From: Methylotenera oryzisoli
GTDB lineage: Bacteria; Pseudomonadota; Gammaproteobacteria; Burkholderiales; Methylophilaceae
Assembly (NCBI GenBank): GCA_945878695.1
Contig: CAMDXI010000002.1
Coordinates: forward strand, 1-64,000
Direction: 5' to 3'
DNA length: 64,000 nucleotides
Under the pieces are notes generated by a model. It saw only the letters and a list, made by a program, of their open reading frames with translations. It searched no databases and was not told the origin of the DNA. This document shows, piece after piece, positions 6,922-15,676 of this stretch; position 1 is the first letter of the stretch, and every line of letters begins with the position of its first letter. Both the position numbers and the translations under genes were made by a program.

Positions 6922-7130
6922 TTTGTTCTCTGCGGTGCGGTTTAAGCTAATAATTCCTTGAACTAGTTTATAGCATCGGTTTTGGTCATTCGAGTGTTGT
7001 GCGCGCGCCCTAAATTGACGTTTCTTTTAAGAGCGTTTTGGTGGGTGTACCTAATGCATTCTAGGCTGTTACCACTTGAGCCTTTTTGGTTCAGGATGCT
7101 GGCTTAGGCTGTGTCCGTGGAGAACTCCCC
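6922..7130 (+). ncRNA. ssrS: 6S RNA
   Basis: The interval between zapA and the next gene is 332 bp without a supported CDS, and it is the classical 6S RNA locus. The ends can pair: GTTCTCTGCGG (6925-6935) with CCGTGGAGAAC (7115-7125). Internally, the CTTGAGCC...GGTTCAGGATG segment (about 7076-7097) corresponds to the conserved 3' arm hairpin. About 205 nt is a normal length. 6S RNA mimics an open promoter and sequesters the sigma-70 holoenzyme in stationary phase. The exact ends are estimates from the closing stem. Confidence 0.8.
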
Positions 7131-7149
7131 ATTGAAATCCAGGCAGACC

Positions 7150-7521
7150 CTAGCGTAATTCGTGGTATTTCAAATCGGCTAAGCTGACCACTTCCAAGCA
7201 TTTCTCATGGCAAGCTTCCAATATTACCGGTGGCGCAAAGCCGGCTTCTGAGGCTTCTAACCAGCGGGCTGCGCAAACGCACCAGCGGTCGCCGGCCATC
7301 AGTCCAACAAAGCCGTATTCAGGGCGTGGCGTGCTCAAATCATTGCCGCGAGACATGGAGTAGGCTAAAAATTCATCGGTCATTTGCGCGCATACGGTGT
7401 GGCTGCCACTGTCGTCTGCCCCGGTTTCGCAACAGCCGGTGCGGGTAAAGCCAGTGAGTGGGTCGGCACTGCATAATTGTAGGGCTGTGCCCAATACGTT
7501 TTTATCGCTTGCTCTTGCCAC
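7150..7521 (-). CDS. DUF2237 family protein
   Basis: A 123-residue protein matching the DUF2237 family: NVLGTALQLCSADPLTGFTRTGCC near the N-terminus, then HTVCAQMTDEFLAYSMSRGNDLSTPRPEYGFVGLMAGDRWCVCAARWLEA and a conserved C-terminal CHEKCLEVVSLADLKYHEL. The family is widespread in proteobacteria and has no established function. Conserved Cys and His residues suggest metal binding, but this is speculative. It is a single gene facing the 6S RNA gene from the other strand and sits divergently from the EVE-domain gene, with 84 bp between them. Confidence 0.88.
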   Translation of the reverse strand: MARASDKNVLGTALQLCSADPLTGFTRTGCCETGADDSGSHTVCAQMTDEFLAYSMSRGNDLSTPRPEYGFVGLMAGDRWCVCAARWLEASEAGFAPPVILEACHEKCLEVVSLADLKYHELR

Positions 7522-7605
7522 GTTTATGCCTCGAAAATTCAGATGTTAAATGGGAGTTATAGATTATCATAAGGCCTAACTGAGAAATAATTTTAGGAAA
7601 AATAA

Positions 7606-8064
7606 ATGCGTTATTGGCTGATGAAATCCGAGCCCAGCGATGTATCGATTGACGATTTGGCTGGCTTTCCCAATCAAACCGTCGATTGGTATGGCATCCG
7701 CAATTACCAAGCGCGTAATTTTATGCGCGATCAAATGCAGGTAGGCGATGGCGTGTTTTTTTACCATTCCAATTGCGATGTGCCTGGCATCGCTGGTATT
7801 GCCCGAGTCAGCAGTTTGGCTTACCCAGATAGGCTGCAGTTCATTAAAGGGCATAAGTATTACGATGCCAAATCCACCCCAGAGACCCCGCGCTGGTTGA
7901 ATGTTGACGTGCAATTGGTGAAGAAAACCCGATTGTTAAGTTTGCAGGAATTGCGCACTTACCCAGAATTGGCCACCATGCGTATATTGCAACGCGGCAA
8001 CCGCTTGTCCATTACGCCGGTGGACCCCAAAGAGTGGGCGTTTATTTTAGAGAAATTAGCTTAA
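7606..8064 (+). CDS. EVE domain-containing protein
   Basis: A 152-residue single-domain protein with the EVE fold signature: YWLMKSEPSDVSIDDL at the N-terminus, then VDWYGIRNYQARNFMRDQMQVGDGVFFYHSNC and GIAGIARVSSLAYPD. EVE domains are PUA-like and bind modified bases; bacterial stand-alone copies are proposed to recognise modified nucleic acid, and human THYN1 is a homologue. An AGGAA Shine-Dalgarno precedes the ATG. It is monocistronic with a strong terminator immediately after its stop codon. The substrate here is unknown. Confidence 0.93.
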   Translation: MRYWLMKSEPSDVSIDDLAGFPNQTVDWYGIRNYQARNFMRDQMQVGDGVFFYHSNCDVPGIAGIARVSSLAYPDRLQFIKGHKYYDAKSTPETPRWLNVDVQLVKKTRLLSLQELRTYPELATMRILQRGNRLSITPVDPKEWAFILEKLA

Positions 8065-8070
8065 TAAAAA

Positions 8071-8100
8071 AGCCCCAAGGTTTGCACCTTGGGGCTTTTG
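8071..8100. terminator. Bidirectional intrinsic terminator (EVE gene / beta-propeller gene)
   Basis: Perfect 10-bp stem AGCCCCAAGG (8071-8080) with CCTTGGGGCT (8087-8096), flanked by A-rich sequence on the left and TTTT on the right. It therefore works for both converging genes. Confidence 0.9.
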
Positions 8101-8115
8101 ATTAAGGGCTAAGGC

Positions 8116-9186
8116 TTACTTAATCACCGTGTCTAAACTGCCCATGCTTTTAGGGTAGGTGACCACGCCCCAAGGCAGTTTTTTGTTTTCAATTTGTTGC
8201 GTCACTTCCAGCTTGTCGGTGTCGATCACCATGACCGCATCGGATTTACCGCAAGCCAATAAAATCTCTTTATCGTCTGGGGTAAAAGTAAAGTGCCAGC
8301 AACGGTTGCCAGTAGGGATGTCTTTAATTTTTTCGTAGCTTTTAGCGTTATACACTTCCAAGGTTTTGGCTTTGTTGGCCGCCACAAAAATGCGCTCACC
8401 TTTGCGGTCGTAGGCAATGCCGTATGGGGTGGCACCGGTGTCCACGGTACGCAAGACCTTGAATTTTTTATCCATGACTAAAAACTTGTTACCGTATTCC
8501 AGCGTGGCTAAATAGGTTTTTCCGTCCGGCGATACTTTGATGCCGCGGGGCCTATCACCGTACTCGTGGGTGTGGATGGTTTTTAACAATTTGCCGGTTT
8601 TCATGCTGTGCACAGTGACGGTGTTATCGGCTTCGTTGGTCACGATCAGTTGTTTACCGTCTTTACTGAATTCGATGCCTTCGGTTTCTGGGCCGCCAGT
8701 AATTTCACGTATTTTTTTGCCCAATTTCAAATCGATGATGCCAATGCGCGCCGGTTCTTTGTCGTCATCTGCTTCTTCTTTGGCCACAGCCATGGCTTCG
8801 GCTGAGCCAGGAGCTGGCGGTGGGCCACCTTTAGCGCTGGGCTCGTAGGAGACAAAAGCGTAATGGCCTTTAATGCGAACAAATTCAGGATTTTGCCCGA
8901 CTTTAACTTGGCTGATGACTTGCTTAGTGGCGGTGTCTATGATGGACACGCTGCCGTTTTCACGGGTGGCCACGACCAATAATTTGCCGTCTTCGGTGAT
9001 GGCTATGCCGCGCGGTTCCTCGCCTTGCACGTCTATGTCGGCACCGGCGGTGTAAGTGTTTAAATCAATCACGGTGACGCCGCCTTTTTGATTGGACACG
9101 TAGGCTTTGCCTCGGTCAGTGGCGTGGGCGTGAACGGCCAGCGTCATGCTGACTGCGGTCGCGATAAGCAAGCTGCTTAATTTCAT
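8116..9186 (-). CDS. Secreted YVTN-type beta-propeller protein
   Basis: A 356-residue protein with a signal peptide (residues 1-22, cleavage after HAHA) followed by repeated blades of the YVTN/YncE type, such as KAYVSNQKGGVTVIDLNT, PRGIAITEDGKLLVVAT, GSVSIIDTATKQVI and TPYGIAYDRKGERIFVAAN. Seven blades are expected. An acidic, proline-rich insertion (about residues 118-147, GGPPPAPGSAEAM) interrupts one blade. Such periplasmic propellers often accompany PQQ or cytochrome-linked oxidations, but no such enzyme is next to it here, so the function is unknown. It converges on the EVE gene and shares its terminator. Confidence 0.85.
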   Translation of the reverse strand: MKLSSLLIATAVSMTLAVHAHATDRGKAYVSNQKGGVTVIDLNTYTAGADIDVQGEEPRGIAITEDGKLLVVATRENGSVSIIDTATKQVISQVKVGQNPEFVRIKGHYAFVSYEPSAKGGPPPAPGSAEAMAVAKEEADDDKEPARIGIIDLKLGKKIREITGGPETEGIEFSKDGKQLIVTNEADNTVTVHSMKTGKLLKTIHTHEYGDRPRGIKVSPDGKTYLATLEYGNKFLVMDKKFKVLRTVDTGATPYGIAYDRKGERIFVAANKAKTLEVYNAKSYEKIKDIPTGNRCWHFTFTPDDKEILLACGKSDAVMVIDTDKLEVTQQIENKKLPWGVVTYPKSMGSLDTVIK

Positions 9187-9365
9187 GGGTGGTTCTCCTA
9201 AAAAACAATCGATACGACTCTGTCTTGGGCCGCATTGATGGGCCTTAGGTTCAATGCGGGCTGAGGTGTCAGAGAAAAAATACCAGCTTATGTTTTAAGC
9301 AATAAACGTACTTAATAATTTAGCTTTTTAAAACAAGGCGTTAAAATTCACCCCAACAATATGGT

Positions 9366-9400
9366 TGGTTGATTGCAACCAAGCTGGCTGCAATCAACCA
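9366..9400. terminator. Long perfect stem-loop downstream of ilvA
   Basis: TGGTTGATTGCA (9366-9377) and TGCAATCAACCA (9389-9400) form a 12-bp perfect stem with an 11-nt loop, six bases after the ilvA stop. No U-tract follows on either strand, so it may be an RNA-stabilising or factor-dependent end rather than an intrinsic terminator. Confidence 0.5.
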
Positions 9401-9405
9401 TTTGC

Positions 9406-10917
9406 CTAGGCAAGAAACAATTTGTAGGCTGGGTTATGCGTTTCATCCCAATGCGGGTAACCTAAATTGTCTAAAAAGCGGCTAAAAGCATTCATTTCCG
9501 ATGCCGGCACTTGCATGCCCACCAAGACGCGGCCAAAGTCGGCGCCGTGGTTACGGTAGTGGAACAAGCTGATGTTCCAGTCGTGGCCCATGGTATCTAA
9601 AAACTTCATTAGCGCGCCGGGTTTTTCCGGGAATTCAAACCTAAACACCACTTCATTTTTTGCCTGAGGCGCATGGCCGCCAACCAAGTGGCGTAAATGC
9701 AATTTGGCCACTTCGTTGTCGCTCAAGTCTAAAGTGGGTAAGCCTTGTGCTTGCAAATCGCTGACCAATTTAGCCGATTCTGCTGGATCAGCGATGGCCA
9801 CGCCGACAAATATGTGGGCAAATTTAGGATCGGAGTAGCGGTAATTAAATTCGGTGATGTTGCGCTCGCCAAGAAGTCGGCAAAAGGCTTTGAAAGCACC
9901 GGCTTGTTCGGGGATGGTCACGGCTAACACCGCCTCGCGTTTTTCGCCCACTTCGGCACGCTCGGCAATAAAGCGTAAGCGGTCAAAGTTCATGTTGGCG
10001 CCGGAGGCAATCCCTACTAAGGTTTTGTCCCTTAATCCATGGCGCTTGGCGTACTCTTTTAAGCCGGCGGTGGCCAACGCGCCGGCTGGTTCTAAGATGC
10101 TGCGGGTGTCTTCAAACACGTCTTTGATGGCGGCGCAAATGGCATCGTTATCCACCACTATCATTTCGTCGACATATTGTTGGGCCAAGGCAAAGGTGTG
10201 TTCGCCCACTTGCTTAACCGCGGCACCATCGGCAAATAAACCGACTTGTTCTAGCATGACACGATTGCCTTGCTTGAGCGATTCGGTCATGGCCTCGGCG
10301 TCTTTGGCTTCCACGCCTATGACTTTTATTTCCGGGCGCACGGCTTTAACGTAAGCGGCAATTCCAGCCAGCAAGCCACCGCCACCGACGCAGCAAAATA
10401 TGGCTTCGATCGGTTCGGGGTGCGCATTGAGGATTTCCATGGCGATGGTGCCTTGGCCGGCAATGACTTCTGGGTCATCGTATGGGTGCACAAAAGTCAG
10501 CTGTTTGGATTTTTCTAATTCCAAGGCTTTCACGTAGGCATCGGAATAGCTGTCGCCAAACAACACCACTTCAGCGCCACGCGCTCTAACCGCATTGACT
10601 TTAATGGCGGGGGTGGTGGTGGGCATAACGATGATGGCGCGGCATTTTAGTTTTTTTGCTGCCAGTGCCACGCCTTGTGCGTGGTTGCCGGCTGAAGCGG
10701 CGATGACGCCACGTTTAAGCACGTCGCTGGCTAGGCTGGCCATTTTATTGTAGGCACCACGCAGCTTAAAGGAGAACACCGGTTGCATGTCTTCGCGTTT
10801 GAGTAACACGCGGTTGTGTATGCGCGCCGATAAATTAGGCTGGAATTCCAATGGCGTTTTTTTCGCCACATCGTATACCTGAGAGTGCTCTATTTTATGT
10901 TTGTAATCTATGGTCAT
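9406..10917 (-). CDS. ilvA: Threonine ammonia-lyase, biosynthetic (IlvA)
   Basis: A 503-residue PLP enzyme that deaminates L-threonine to 2-oxobutanoate, the first committed step to isoleucine. The PLP lysine is K51 in [11 protein letters not shown]; the phosphate-binding loop is [10 protein letters not shown] at about residue 178. The catalytic domain covers about 1-320. Two ACT-like regulatory domains follow (about 328-400 and 420-500), the long biosynthetic form that is feedback-inhibited by isoleucine. It is transcribed divergently from rpiA with about 98 bp between the starts. Nothing unusual is seen; the length matches E. coli IlvA (about 514). Confidence 0.95.
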   Translation of the reverse strand: MTIDYKHKIEHSQVYDVAKKTPLEFQPNLSARIHNRVLLKREDMQPVFSFKLRGAYNKMASLASDVLKRGVIAASAGNHAQGVALAAKKLKCRAIIVMPTTTPAIKVNAVRARGAEVVLFGDSYSDAYVKALELEKSKQLTFVHPYDDPEVIAGQGTIAMEILNAHPEPIEAIFCCVGGGGLLAGIAAYVKAVRPEIKVIGVEAKDAEAMTESLKQGNRVMLEQVGLFADGAAVKQVGEHTFALAQQYVDEMIVVDNDAICAAIKDVFEDTRSILEPAGALATAGLKEYAKRHGLRDKTLVGIASGANMNFDRLRFIAERAEVGEKREAVLAVTIPEQAGAFKAFCRLLGERNITEFNYRYSDPKFAHIFVGVAIADPAESAKLVSDLQAQGLPTLDLSDNEVAKLHLRHLVGGHAPQAKNEVVFRFEFPEKPGALMKFLDTMGHDWNISLFHYRNHGADFGRVLVGMQVPASEMNAFSRFLDNLGYPHWDETHNPAYKLFLA

Positions 10918-11015
10918 GGGCTATTTTTAAATGGCGCTTGTTTTTAAAACAACGGTCGCAGTGTATTATGCTGAATTGTTTGTATTATAAAGAAATTGCA
11001 GAGGATTTACTTAAA

Positions 11016-11675
11016 ATGGCTTATACCCAAGACGAATTAAAACAACAAGTGGCCAAGGCTGCGGTGGAATACGTAAAAGGCGGCATCATAGGCGTGGGCA
11101 CGGGCTCAACCGCTAACTTTTTTATTGAAGAGTTGGCCAAAGTAAAGCACAAAATTGATGGCGCGGTGGCCTCTTCAGAAGCGACGGCTCAGCGTTTGCG
11201 TGGCCATGGCATAGAAGTGTTTGATCTAAACAGCGTGGATGGCATGGACATCTATGTGGACGGTGCCGATGAAATCACCGAACACATGCACATGTTAAAA
11301 GGCGGCGGCGGCGCGCTAACCCGCGAAAAAATTGTGGCGGCTTGCGCTAAAACCTTTATCTGCATTTGCGATGAAAGCAAATACGTGCCGGTATTGGGTA
11401 AGTTTCCTTTGCCAGTGGAAGTGTTGCCCATGGCAAAAAGTTACGTGGCCCGTGAGTTGGTGAAATTAGGCGGCCAACCGGCTTTGCGTAATTTCACCAC
11501 GGACAACGGCAACGTGATTATCGATGTGCACGGTTTGAGCATCAGTGATCCGGTCGCCATGGAAGCCAAAATCAACCAAATCGTTGGCGTGGTGACCAAC
11601 GGTTTGTTTGCTGCGCGCCCAGCCAATGTGTTGTTATTGGCTACCGCTGAAGGCGTCAAAACCATTAAGAAATAA
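11016..11675 (+). CDS. rpiA: Ribose-5-phosphate isomerase A
   Basis: A 219-residue RpiA that interconverts ribose-5-phosphate and ribulose-5-phosphate in the non-oxidative pentose phosphate pathway. Diagnostic motifs are [18 protein letters not shown] and [12 protein letters not shown] (active-site Asp, Glu and Lys). The start was placed at the ATG at 11016, which has a GAGGA Shine-Dalgarno 10-15 bases upstream and gives the usual length. A longer open frame reaching back to 10851 overlaps ilvA and its extra residues do not resemble the family. A strong intrinsic terminator follows. Confidence 0.95.
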   Translation: MAYTQDELKQQVAKAAVEYVKGGIIGVGTGSTANFFIEELAKVKHKIDGAVASSEATAQRLRGHGIEVFDLNSVDGMDIYVDGADEITEHMHMLKGGGGALTREKIVAACAKTFICICDESKYVPVLGKFPLPVEVLPMAKSYVARELVKLGGQPALRNFTTDNGNVIIDVHGLSISDPVAMEAKINQIVGVVTNGLFAARPANVLLLATAEGVKTIKK

Positions 11676-11703
11676 TGCCTGCTTGAAGGTCGGCAGGGTA
11701 TAA

Positions 11704-11732
11704 AAAAGCGCTGATTTTCAGCGCTTTTTTTA
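11704..11732. terminator. Intrinsic terminator after rpiA, shared with yggX
   Basis: Stem AAGCGCTGA / TCAGCGCTT with a TTT(T) loop, followed by a run of T and preceded by a run of A, so it can serve both converging genes. Confidence 0.88.
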
Positions 11733-11751
11733 TTATTAACTTTTGATTGGC

Positions 11752-12018
11752 CTACTGCGGGACGTAACCCGTGGCCGTATCGGCGCCTTCACCGAAAAAG
11801 TATTTTTCCGTTTGTTCGCTTAGGTATTTGCGTGCGGATGGGTCGGCCAAACTCAAGCGATTTTCGTTGACCAACATGGTTTGTTGTTTGAGCCATGCGC
11901 CCCAGGCTTCTTTTGAAACTTGGGCATAAATGCGTTTGCCTAGTTCGCCTGGATAGGGAGGGAAATCCATGCCCTCGGCTTCTTTACCTAATTTAATGCA
12001 GTTTACTGTGCGTGCCAT
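11752..12018 (-). CDS. yggX: Probable Fe(2+)-trafficking protein YggX
   Basis: An 88-residue cytoplasmic protein with the YggX pattern: [31 protein letters not shown] at the N-terminus with the conserved Cys7, then [33 protein letters not shown] and a C-terminal EKYFFGEG. YggX protects Fe-S proteins against oxidative damage and is thought to assist iron trafficking. The length is standard (about 90). It converges on rpiA. In other proteobacteria yggX neighbours mutY; here it stands alone. Confidence 0.95.
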   Translation of the reverse strand: MARTVNCIKLGKEAEGMDFPPYPGELGKRIYAQVSKEAWGAWLKQQTMLVNENRLSLADPSARKYLSEQTEKYFFGEGADTATGYVPQ

Positions 12019-12127
12019 TTTTCTTGCCTTAAAGAGTCGTGTAAAACGCTATGATAACGCAAGGCTTTAAGCGCCGCGAGTGTACATGGTAATATTGCGT
12101 GATTATTGAATTATAAAGTTTATCACT

Positions 12128-12508
12128 ATGAAAAAAATTGAAGAAAGCCCCTTTAAAGGTAAAACCGGTGTGCCTAGATTAATTAACGCCTTTGGTTACT
12201 CGGTGGACGGCTTTAAAGCCGCTTTTCAAAATGAAGATGCCTTTCGCCAAGAGTTATTTTTGGCGGTGTGGTTGGTGCCATTAGGCCTTTATTTAGGTAA
12301 AACCGGGGTTGAAAAAGCCTTATTAATAGGCGTGGTGTTATTGGTGTTGATTGTGGAGTTGTTTAATTCCGCCATTGAAGCCGCCGTCGACCACACTTCC
12401 ATAGACGTGCACCCACTGGCTAAACGCGCAAAAGACATCGCCAGCGCCTCGGTCATCGTGGCACTGGCTATTGTCATTGGCGTTTGGGGTTTGGTCTTAT
12501 TCGGCTAA
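12128..12508 (+). CDS. dgkA: Diacylglycerol kinase
   Basis: A 126-residue DgkA-type integral membrane kinase with three transmembrane segments (about 48-66, 68-88 and 105-125). The hallmark motif is VELFNSAIEAAVD, with the catalytic Glu and Asp, and N-terminal NAFGYSVDGFKAAFQNEDAFRQE carries the conserved acidic residues. It phosphorylates diacylglycerol with ATP, recycling lipid released during membrane-derived oligosaccharide or LPS modification. It stands alone on the plus strand. Only 11 bp separate its stop from the stop of the opposing TonB receptor gene, with no obvious terminator between. Confidence 0.94.
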   Translation: MKKIEESPFKGKTGVPRLINAFGYSVDGFKAAFQNEDAFRQELFLAVWLVPLGLYLGKTGVEKALLIGVVLLVLIVELFNSAIEAAVDHTSIDVHPLAKRAKDIASASVIVALAIVIGVWGLVLFG

Positions 12509-12519
12509 GCCTGTCCCAT

Positions 12520-14565
12520 TTAAAAATCCGCCCGCAGCCCTATCAATACAGCGCGTTCGCCTGCTGGGGATAGGTCTTTTAAAAAGGACGTGTGCTCGCG
12601 TATTTCTTGGTTCAGCACGTTGTTGGCTTTAGCAAACAATTCCACGTTTAACTTGCTGGGCAATTTGTAAGTAGCCATGGCGCTGACATCGGTGTAGCCA
12701 GCCGTGGGCAATTCGTTTTCTGCCGTGCGGTTTTGTTTAAAGGCTTGCGTGACATTCAATCTGGCCCCCAATGCGTTCTTTTGGTAATTCAAGCCCGCCC
12801 CTAAGCGCAAGGGTGTGATGCGCGGCAAGGCGGCTTTGTTATCCAAGTTACTGGCATGCACGTAGTCACCGCGTAGGCTTAAATCCCAATAGTCCGCTAA
12901 ATTGAATTTACCTTCGGCTTCTAGCCCCTTAAAGCTGGCGGCGAAAGCGCTGAATTGAGCGATGGCTAGGGTAGATGGGCCATCTATAGCAGCCGTATCG
13001 AGCAGGCTTAAGAAGCGATTAAAGCGCGTGTAATAGGCACCAACGCTGAATGAATTTTTAGCATCCTTCCAACGAATTTGCGCATCCACGCCATTGGAGC
13101 GTTCTTTTTTAAAGTTAGGGTTGCCCACTTCGTATTGACCGGTCGCCAAGTGTGTGCCATCGGCATACAGCTCAAAGTAACTCGGTGCCCGCTCGTTGTG
13201 CGATAGGTTGCTGGCCATAGACCAATGGCTGTCTATTGCGTACAGGCCACCTAGGGCATAACTGTAAGTGGTAAAGTCGGCCACTTGAGCCGTGGGATTT
13301 TTAGTCCAAGCGCTGGCATCCAATGCGGTGTGTTCAGCACGGCCACCTAAGCTTAGTTTTAATTGATCCAAGCCCAGTGCTTTTAGCGGCATTTCTTCAT
13401 ATAAGTAAACGGCCTGACTTTTTGTCTGCACGCTTGGCACAAAAGCCTCTTCACCTAGGGCGGCAAATCGGCTGTTTTGAAACTGCCAACCCCATACGCC
13501 ATCGAGGTCGCCTAATTTAGCATGGCCTAACTCAACGCTGCCCTCGCTGCCTTTGTTTTTAAAGGTCGTGCCTATGGCGCCGTTTTCAATTTCTTGGTGT
13601 TGGTAATCGGTGTGGGCGTAGCGCATTTTGATTCGACTGATGGCGCTATTTAATTCACCAAATTCCGAGGCAATGTCCCAGCGCTGACTTTTCATGTCTA
13701 TGCGCACGGCCTCTTCGGCAACGGTGCCGTAGTTGCTGTTAAAGCCCGAATACGAGCTGCCTAGATAGCCCTTATCAAAGGTCAGCGAGGCGCCCAAGGC
13801 GCCACCGTCTGAACTGGCACTGCTGTTAATGAGCTTGCCGTGATTCTCTTGGAGCGTGCCATCGGCCTGATTTTTACGATTGGAGACGGCAAAGCCGGGT
13901 ATGTTTAGGTCGTCGGTTTTGCGTTTGTAGGCATCGGCATGCATGGCAAATTGACCGTTGCCGACATCGACCACGGCCGCGGCGTTACGCTGATTATCCG
14001 GGCCGCCCACGCGTGCTTCGGTGCGACCAATAATGCCGTTCACTGGCTCGGTAGGTATGCGGTGGTCGATGGCATTCACCACCCCACCTACCGCGCTGCC
14101 GCCATACAGCAGGGCCGCGGGTCCGCGCACCACATCAATTTGCTCTATCACCAGTGGGTCTATGGCCACCGCATGATCAAAGCTCAATGAAGAGGCATCT
14201 AAGATGCCCACGCCGTTTTGCATGATGCGCACGCGTTCTGCGTCCAAACCGCGTATCACTGGTCTGGAGGAATTCGGACCGAAGTTGCTAGCGGCCACGC
14301 CAGGCATGGTGTTCAAGGTTTCGCCTAGGGTGGCTTCTCGCTTAAGGGATAATTCCCGTCCGCTTAATATGGACACGGGTAAGACCATGGCATCCGAGCT
14401 TACGCCCAGTGGGTTGCCGGTAACGGCCACGTTGGACAATTCAATCTGTGTGACGGGTTCTGCCCAAGCCGACGCCATGGCCAGACTGATGGCCAAAGCC
14501 AGCTTATTCGGGCTTAAAAATGGGTGTGCTTTTGCGCGTTTAGGCGCAGCGTGGCGAGTGTGCAT
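12520..14565 (-). CDS. TonB-dependent receptor, probable metal (ZnuD-like) type
   Basis: An outer-membrane receptor of 681 residues from the ATG at 14565, chosen because GAGGT lies just upstream and the signal peptide (MHTRHAAPKRAKAHPFLSPNKLALAISLAMASAWA) then begins properly; a longer open frame to 14733 adds 56 unlikely residues. The plug carries VSILSGRELSLKREATLGETLNTMPGV, RPVIRGLDAERVRIMQNG and IEQIDVVRGPAALLYGGSAVGGVVN. The C-terminus ends in an aromatic Phe. This plug style is typical of zinc/copper receptors such as Neisseria ZnuD. A small secreted His- and CxxC-containing protein is encoded 64 bp upstream, supporting a metal substrate; zinc is inferred. Confidence 0.85.
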   Translation of the reverse strand: MHTRHAAPKRAKAHPFLSPNKLALAISLAMASAWAEPVTQIELSNVAVTGNPLGVSSDAMVLPVSILSGRELSLKREATLGETLNTMPGVAASNFGPNSSRPVIRGLDAERVRIMQNGVGILDASSLSFDHAVAIDPLVIEQIDVVRGPAALLYGGSAVGGVVNAIDHRIPTEPVNGIIGRTEARVGGPDNQRNAAAVVDVGNGQFAMHADAYKRKTDDLNIPGFAVSNRKNQADGTLQENHGKLINSSASSDGGALGASLTFDKGYLGSSYSGFNSNYGTVAEEAVRIDMKSQRWDIASEFGELNSAISRIKMRYAHTDYQHQEIENGAIGTTFKNKGSEGSVELGHAKLGDLDGVWGWQFQNSRFAALGEEAFVPSVQTKSQAVYLYEEMPLKALGLDQLKLSLGGRAEHTALDASAWTKNPTAQVADFTTYSYALGGLYAIDSHWSMASNLSHNERAPSYFELYADGTHLATGQYEVGNPNFKKERSNGVDAQIRWKDAKNSFSVGAYYTRFNRFLSLLDTAAIDGPSTLAIAQFSAFAASFKGLEAEGKFNLADYWDLSLRGDYVHASNLDNKAALPRITPLRLGAGLNYQKNALGARLNVTQAFKQNRTAENELPTAGYTDVSAMATYKLPSKLNVELFAKANNVLNQEIREHTSFLKDLSPAGERAVLIGLRADF

Positions 14566-14629
14566 GATGGACCTCAAAAAATAAAACAGCAGCATGGGCA
14601 ACAGCATAAGCTGGCCATGGTTTAAAGGA

Positions 14630-14947
14630 TTAAACGCTGATTTTTTTAGGTGGGGCGCGGGCTGCGTAAGCGCTGAGTGGCTTACCTGGGGTGTTGAAAA
14701 GCTTGGCCGTTTGAAGGCTGAAGCTGGCCTCAAAGTGCGCCAGTGAGAGGCCGTCTGGCACTATGGCACCGCTCACTTGCGCGTAGCTTAAGCACTGCGC
14801 GCATGGCTCGGTGGCGGCTTTTTTATGCTGTTGTTGGCTGTGCTGGCTAAGCTCGTTGACGTGGCTGATTTCGTGCGTGCTTAGGCCAATTTGCGTAAAA
14901 GCAAATAAGACGATGAGCGCGAAATGAACGGCGTAACGTTTTAACAT
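14630..14947 (-). CDS. Small secreted His-rich protein with CxxC, partner of the TonB receptor
   Basis: A 105-residue protein with an N-terminal hydrophobic segment (residues 5-23, probable signal peptide or anchor), then a histidine-rich stretch with HEISHVNELSQHSQQQHKK and a CAQC motif at about residues 49-52. Such short proteins with His clusters and CxxC lie next to metal-type TonB receptors in several proteobacteria and resemble the DUF2946-like group, though I cannot confirm the family. It is the first gene of a probable two-gene operon with the receptor. A role in metal handling in the periplasm is inferred from residue composition and context only. No Zur-box palindrome could be recognised upstream. 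Confidence 0.7.
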   Translation of the reverse strand: MLKRYAVHFALIVLFAFTQIGLSTHEISHVNELSQHSQQQHKKAATEPCAQCLSYAQVSGAIVPDGLSLAHFEASFSLQTAKLFNTPGKPLSAYAARAPPKKISV

Positions 14948-14974
14948 GGGTTGATTATTGCATTAAATTTAAAG

Positions 14975-15006
14975 CCGCACCGTGATAGCCACGGGTGCGG
15001 TTTTTA
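14975..15006. terminator. Intrinsic terminator between sodB and the metal-receptor operon
   Basis: Stem CCGCACC (14975-14981) with GGTGCGG (14994-15000), followed by TTTTT on the plus strand; on the minus strand, after sodB, the stem is followed by CTTTAAATTT. It separates sodB from the downstream gene starting at 14947. Confidence 0.75.
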
Positions 15007-15010
15007 TCAT

Positions 15011-15592
15011 TTAAGCAAAGTTGGCTGAGGCAAAATCCCAGTTAGCCAAGGAAGCCAAGAACACTTCAACAAACTTAGCGCGGGCATTGCGGTAGTCGAT
15101 GTAATAAGCATGTTCCCAAACGTCTATGGTGAGCAAGGCTTTGTCGCCGGTGGTGAGTGGCGTGCCAGCGGCGCCCATGTTGACGATGTCAACCGAGCCG
15201 TCGGCTTTTTTCACCAACCAAGTCCAGCCTGAACCAAAGTTACCCACGGCTGAGGCTTGGAAGGCTTTTTTGAACTCGTCAAAGGAACCCCATTTTGCAT
15301 TGATGGCATTGGCCAATGCACCGCTTGGTGCGCCGCCGCCGTTTGGTTTCATGCTGCTCCAAAAGAAAGTGTGGTTCCAGATTTGCGCGGAATTGTTGTA
15401 GATGCCGGCGCTGGATTTTTTGATGATGTCTTCTAGGCTAGCGTTTTCAAACTCGGTGCCTTTAATCAAATTGTTTAAATTGGTCACGTAAGTTTGGTGG
15501 TGTTTGCCGTAATGGAAATCCAAGGTTTCTTCAGAAATGTGCGGTGCTAAAGCAGTTTTAGCATAAGGCAGTGCGGGTAAGGTGTGTTCCAT
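15011..15592 (-). CDS. sodB: Superoxide dismutase [Fe]
   Basis: A 193-residue cytoplasmic superoxide dismutase that converts superoxide to hydrogen peroxide and oxygen. The metal ligands can be seen: His27 in FHYGKHH, His74 in [10 protein letters not shown], Asp in [13 protein letters not shown] and the His within WEHAYY. Gln in [11 protein letters not shown] marks the iron rather than the manganese type. The length is exactly that of E. coli SodB (193). It is monocistronic with its own terminator. Together with ahpC-ahpF elsewhere in the window it forms the oxidative-stress set. Confidence 0.95.
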   Translation of the reverse strand: MEHTLPALPYAKTALAPHISEETLDFHYGKHHQTYVTNLNNLIKGTEFENASLEDIIKKSSAGIYNNSAQIWNHTFFWSSMKPNGGGAPSGALANAINAKWGSFDEFKKAFQASAVGNFGSGWTWLVKKADGSVDIVNMGAAGTPLTTGDKALLTIDVWEHAYYIDYRNARAKFVEVFLASLANWDFASANFA

Positions 15593-15676
15593 GATTCATC
15601 CTTTAAGGGTCATTTTGGGTAAAAAATTGCGATGCGTTATTTTGCCATAATAACAGGGTAATTTAGTAGGGTATTG

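Noticed and set aside
8226-9055. Several antisense open frames over the beta-propeller gene (and similar ones over ilvA, rpoN, lptA, prlC, ntrY)
   Set aside because: They lie opposite strongly supported genes, have no family motifs, and reflect codon bias of the true strand.
10851-11015. N-terminal extension of rpiA in the same frame
   Set aside because: It overlaps the ilvA start region, its residues do not resemble RpiA, and a good Shine-Dalgarno supports the ATG at 11016.
14566-14733. Longer start for the metal-type TonB receptor
   Set aside because: The extra 56 residues overlap the small upstream gene and would bury the signal peptide; GAGGT supports 14565.
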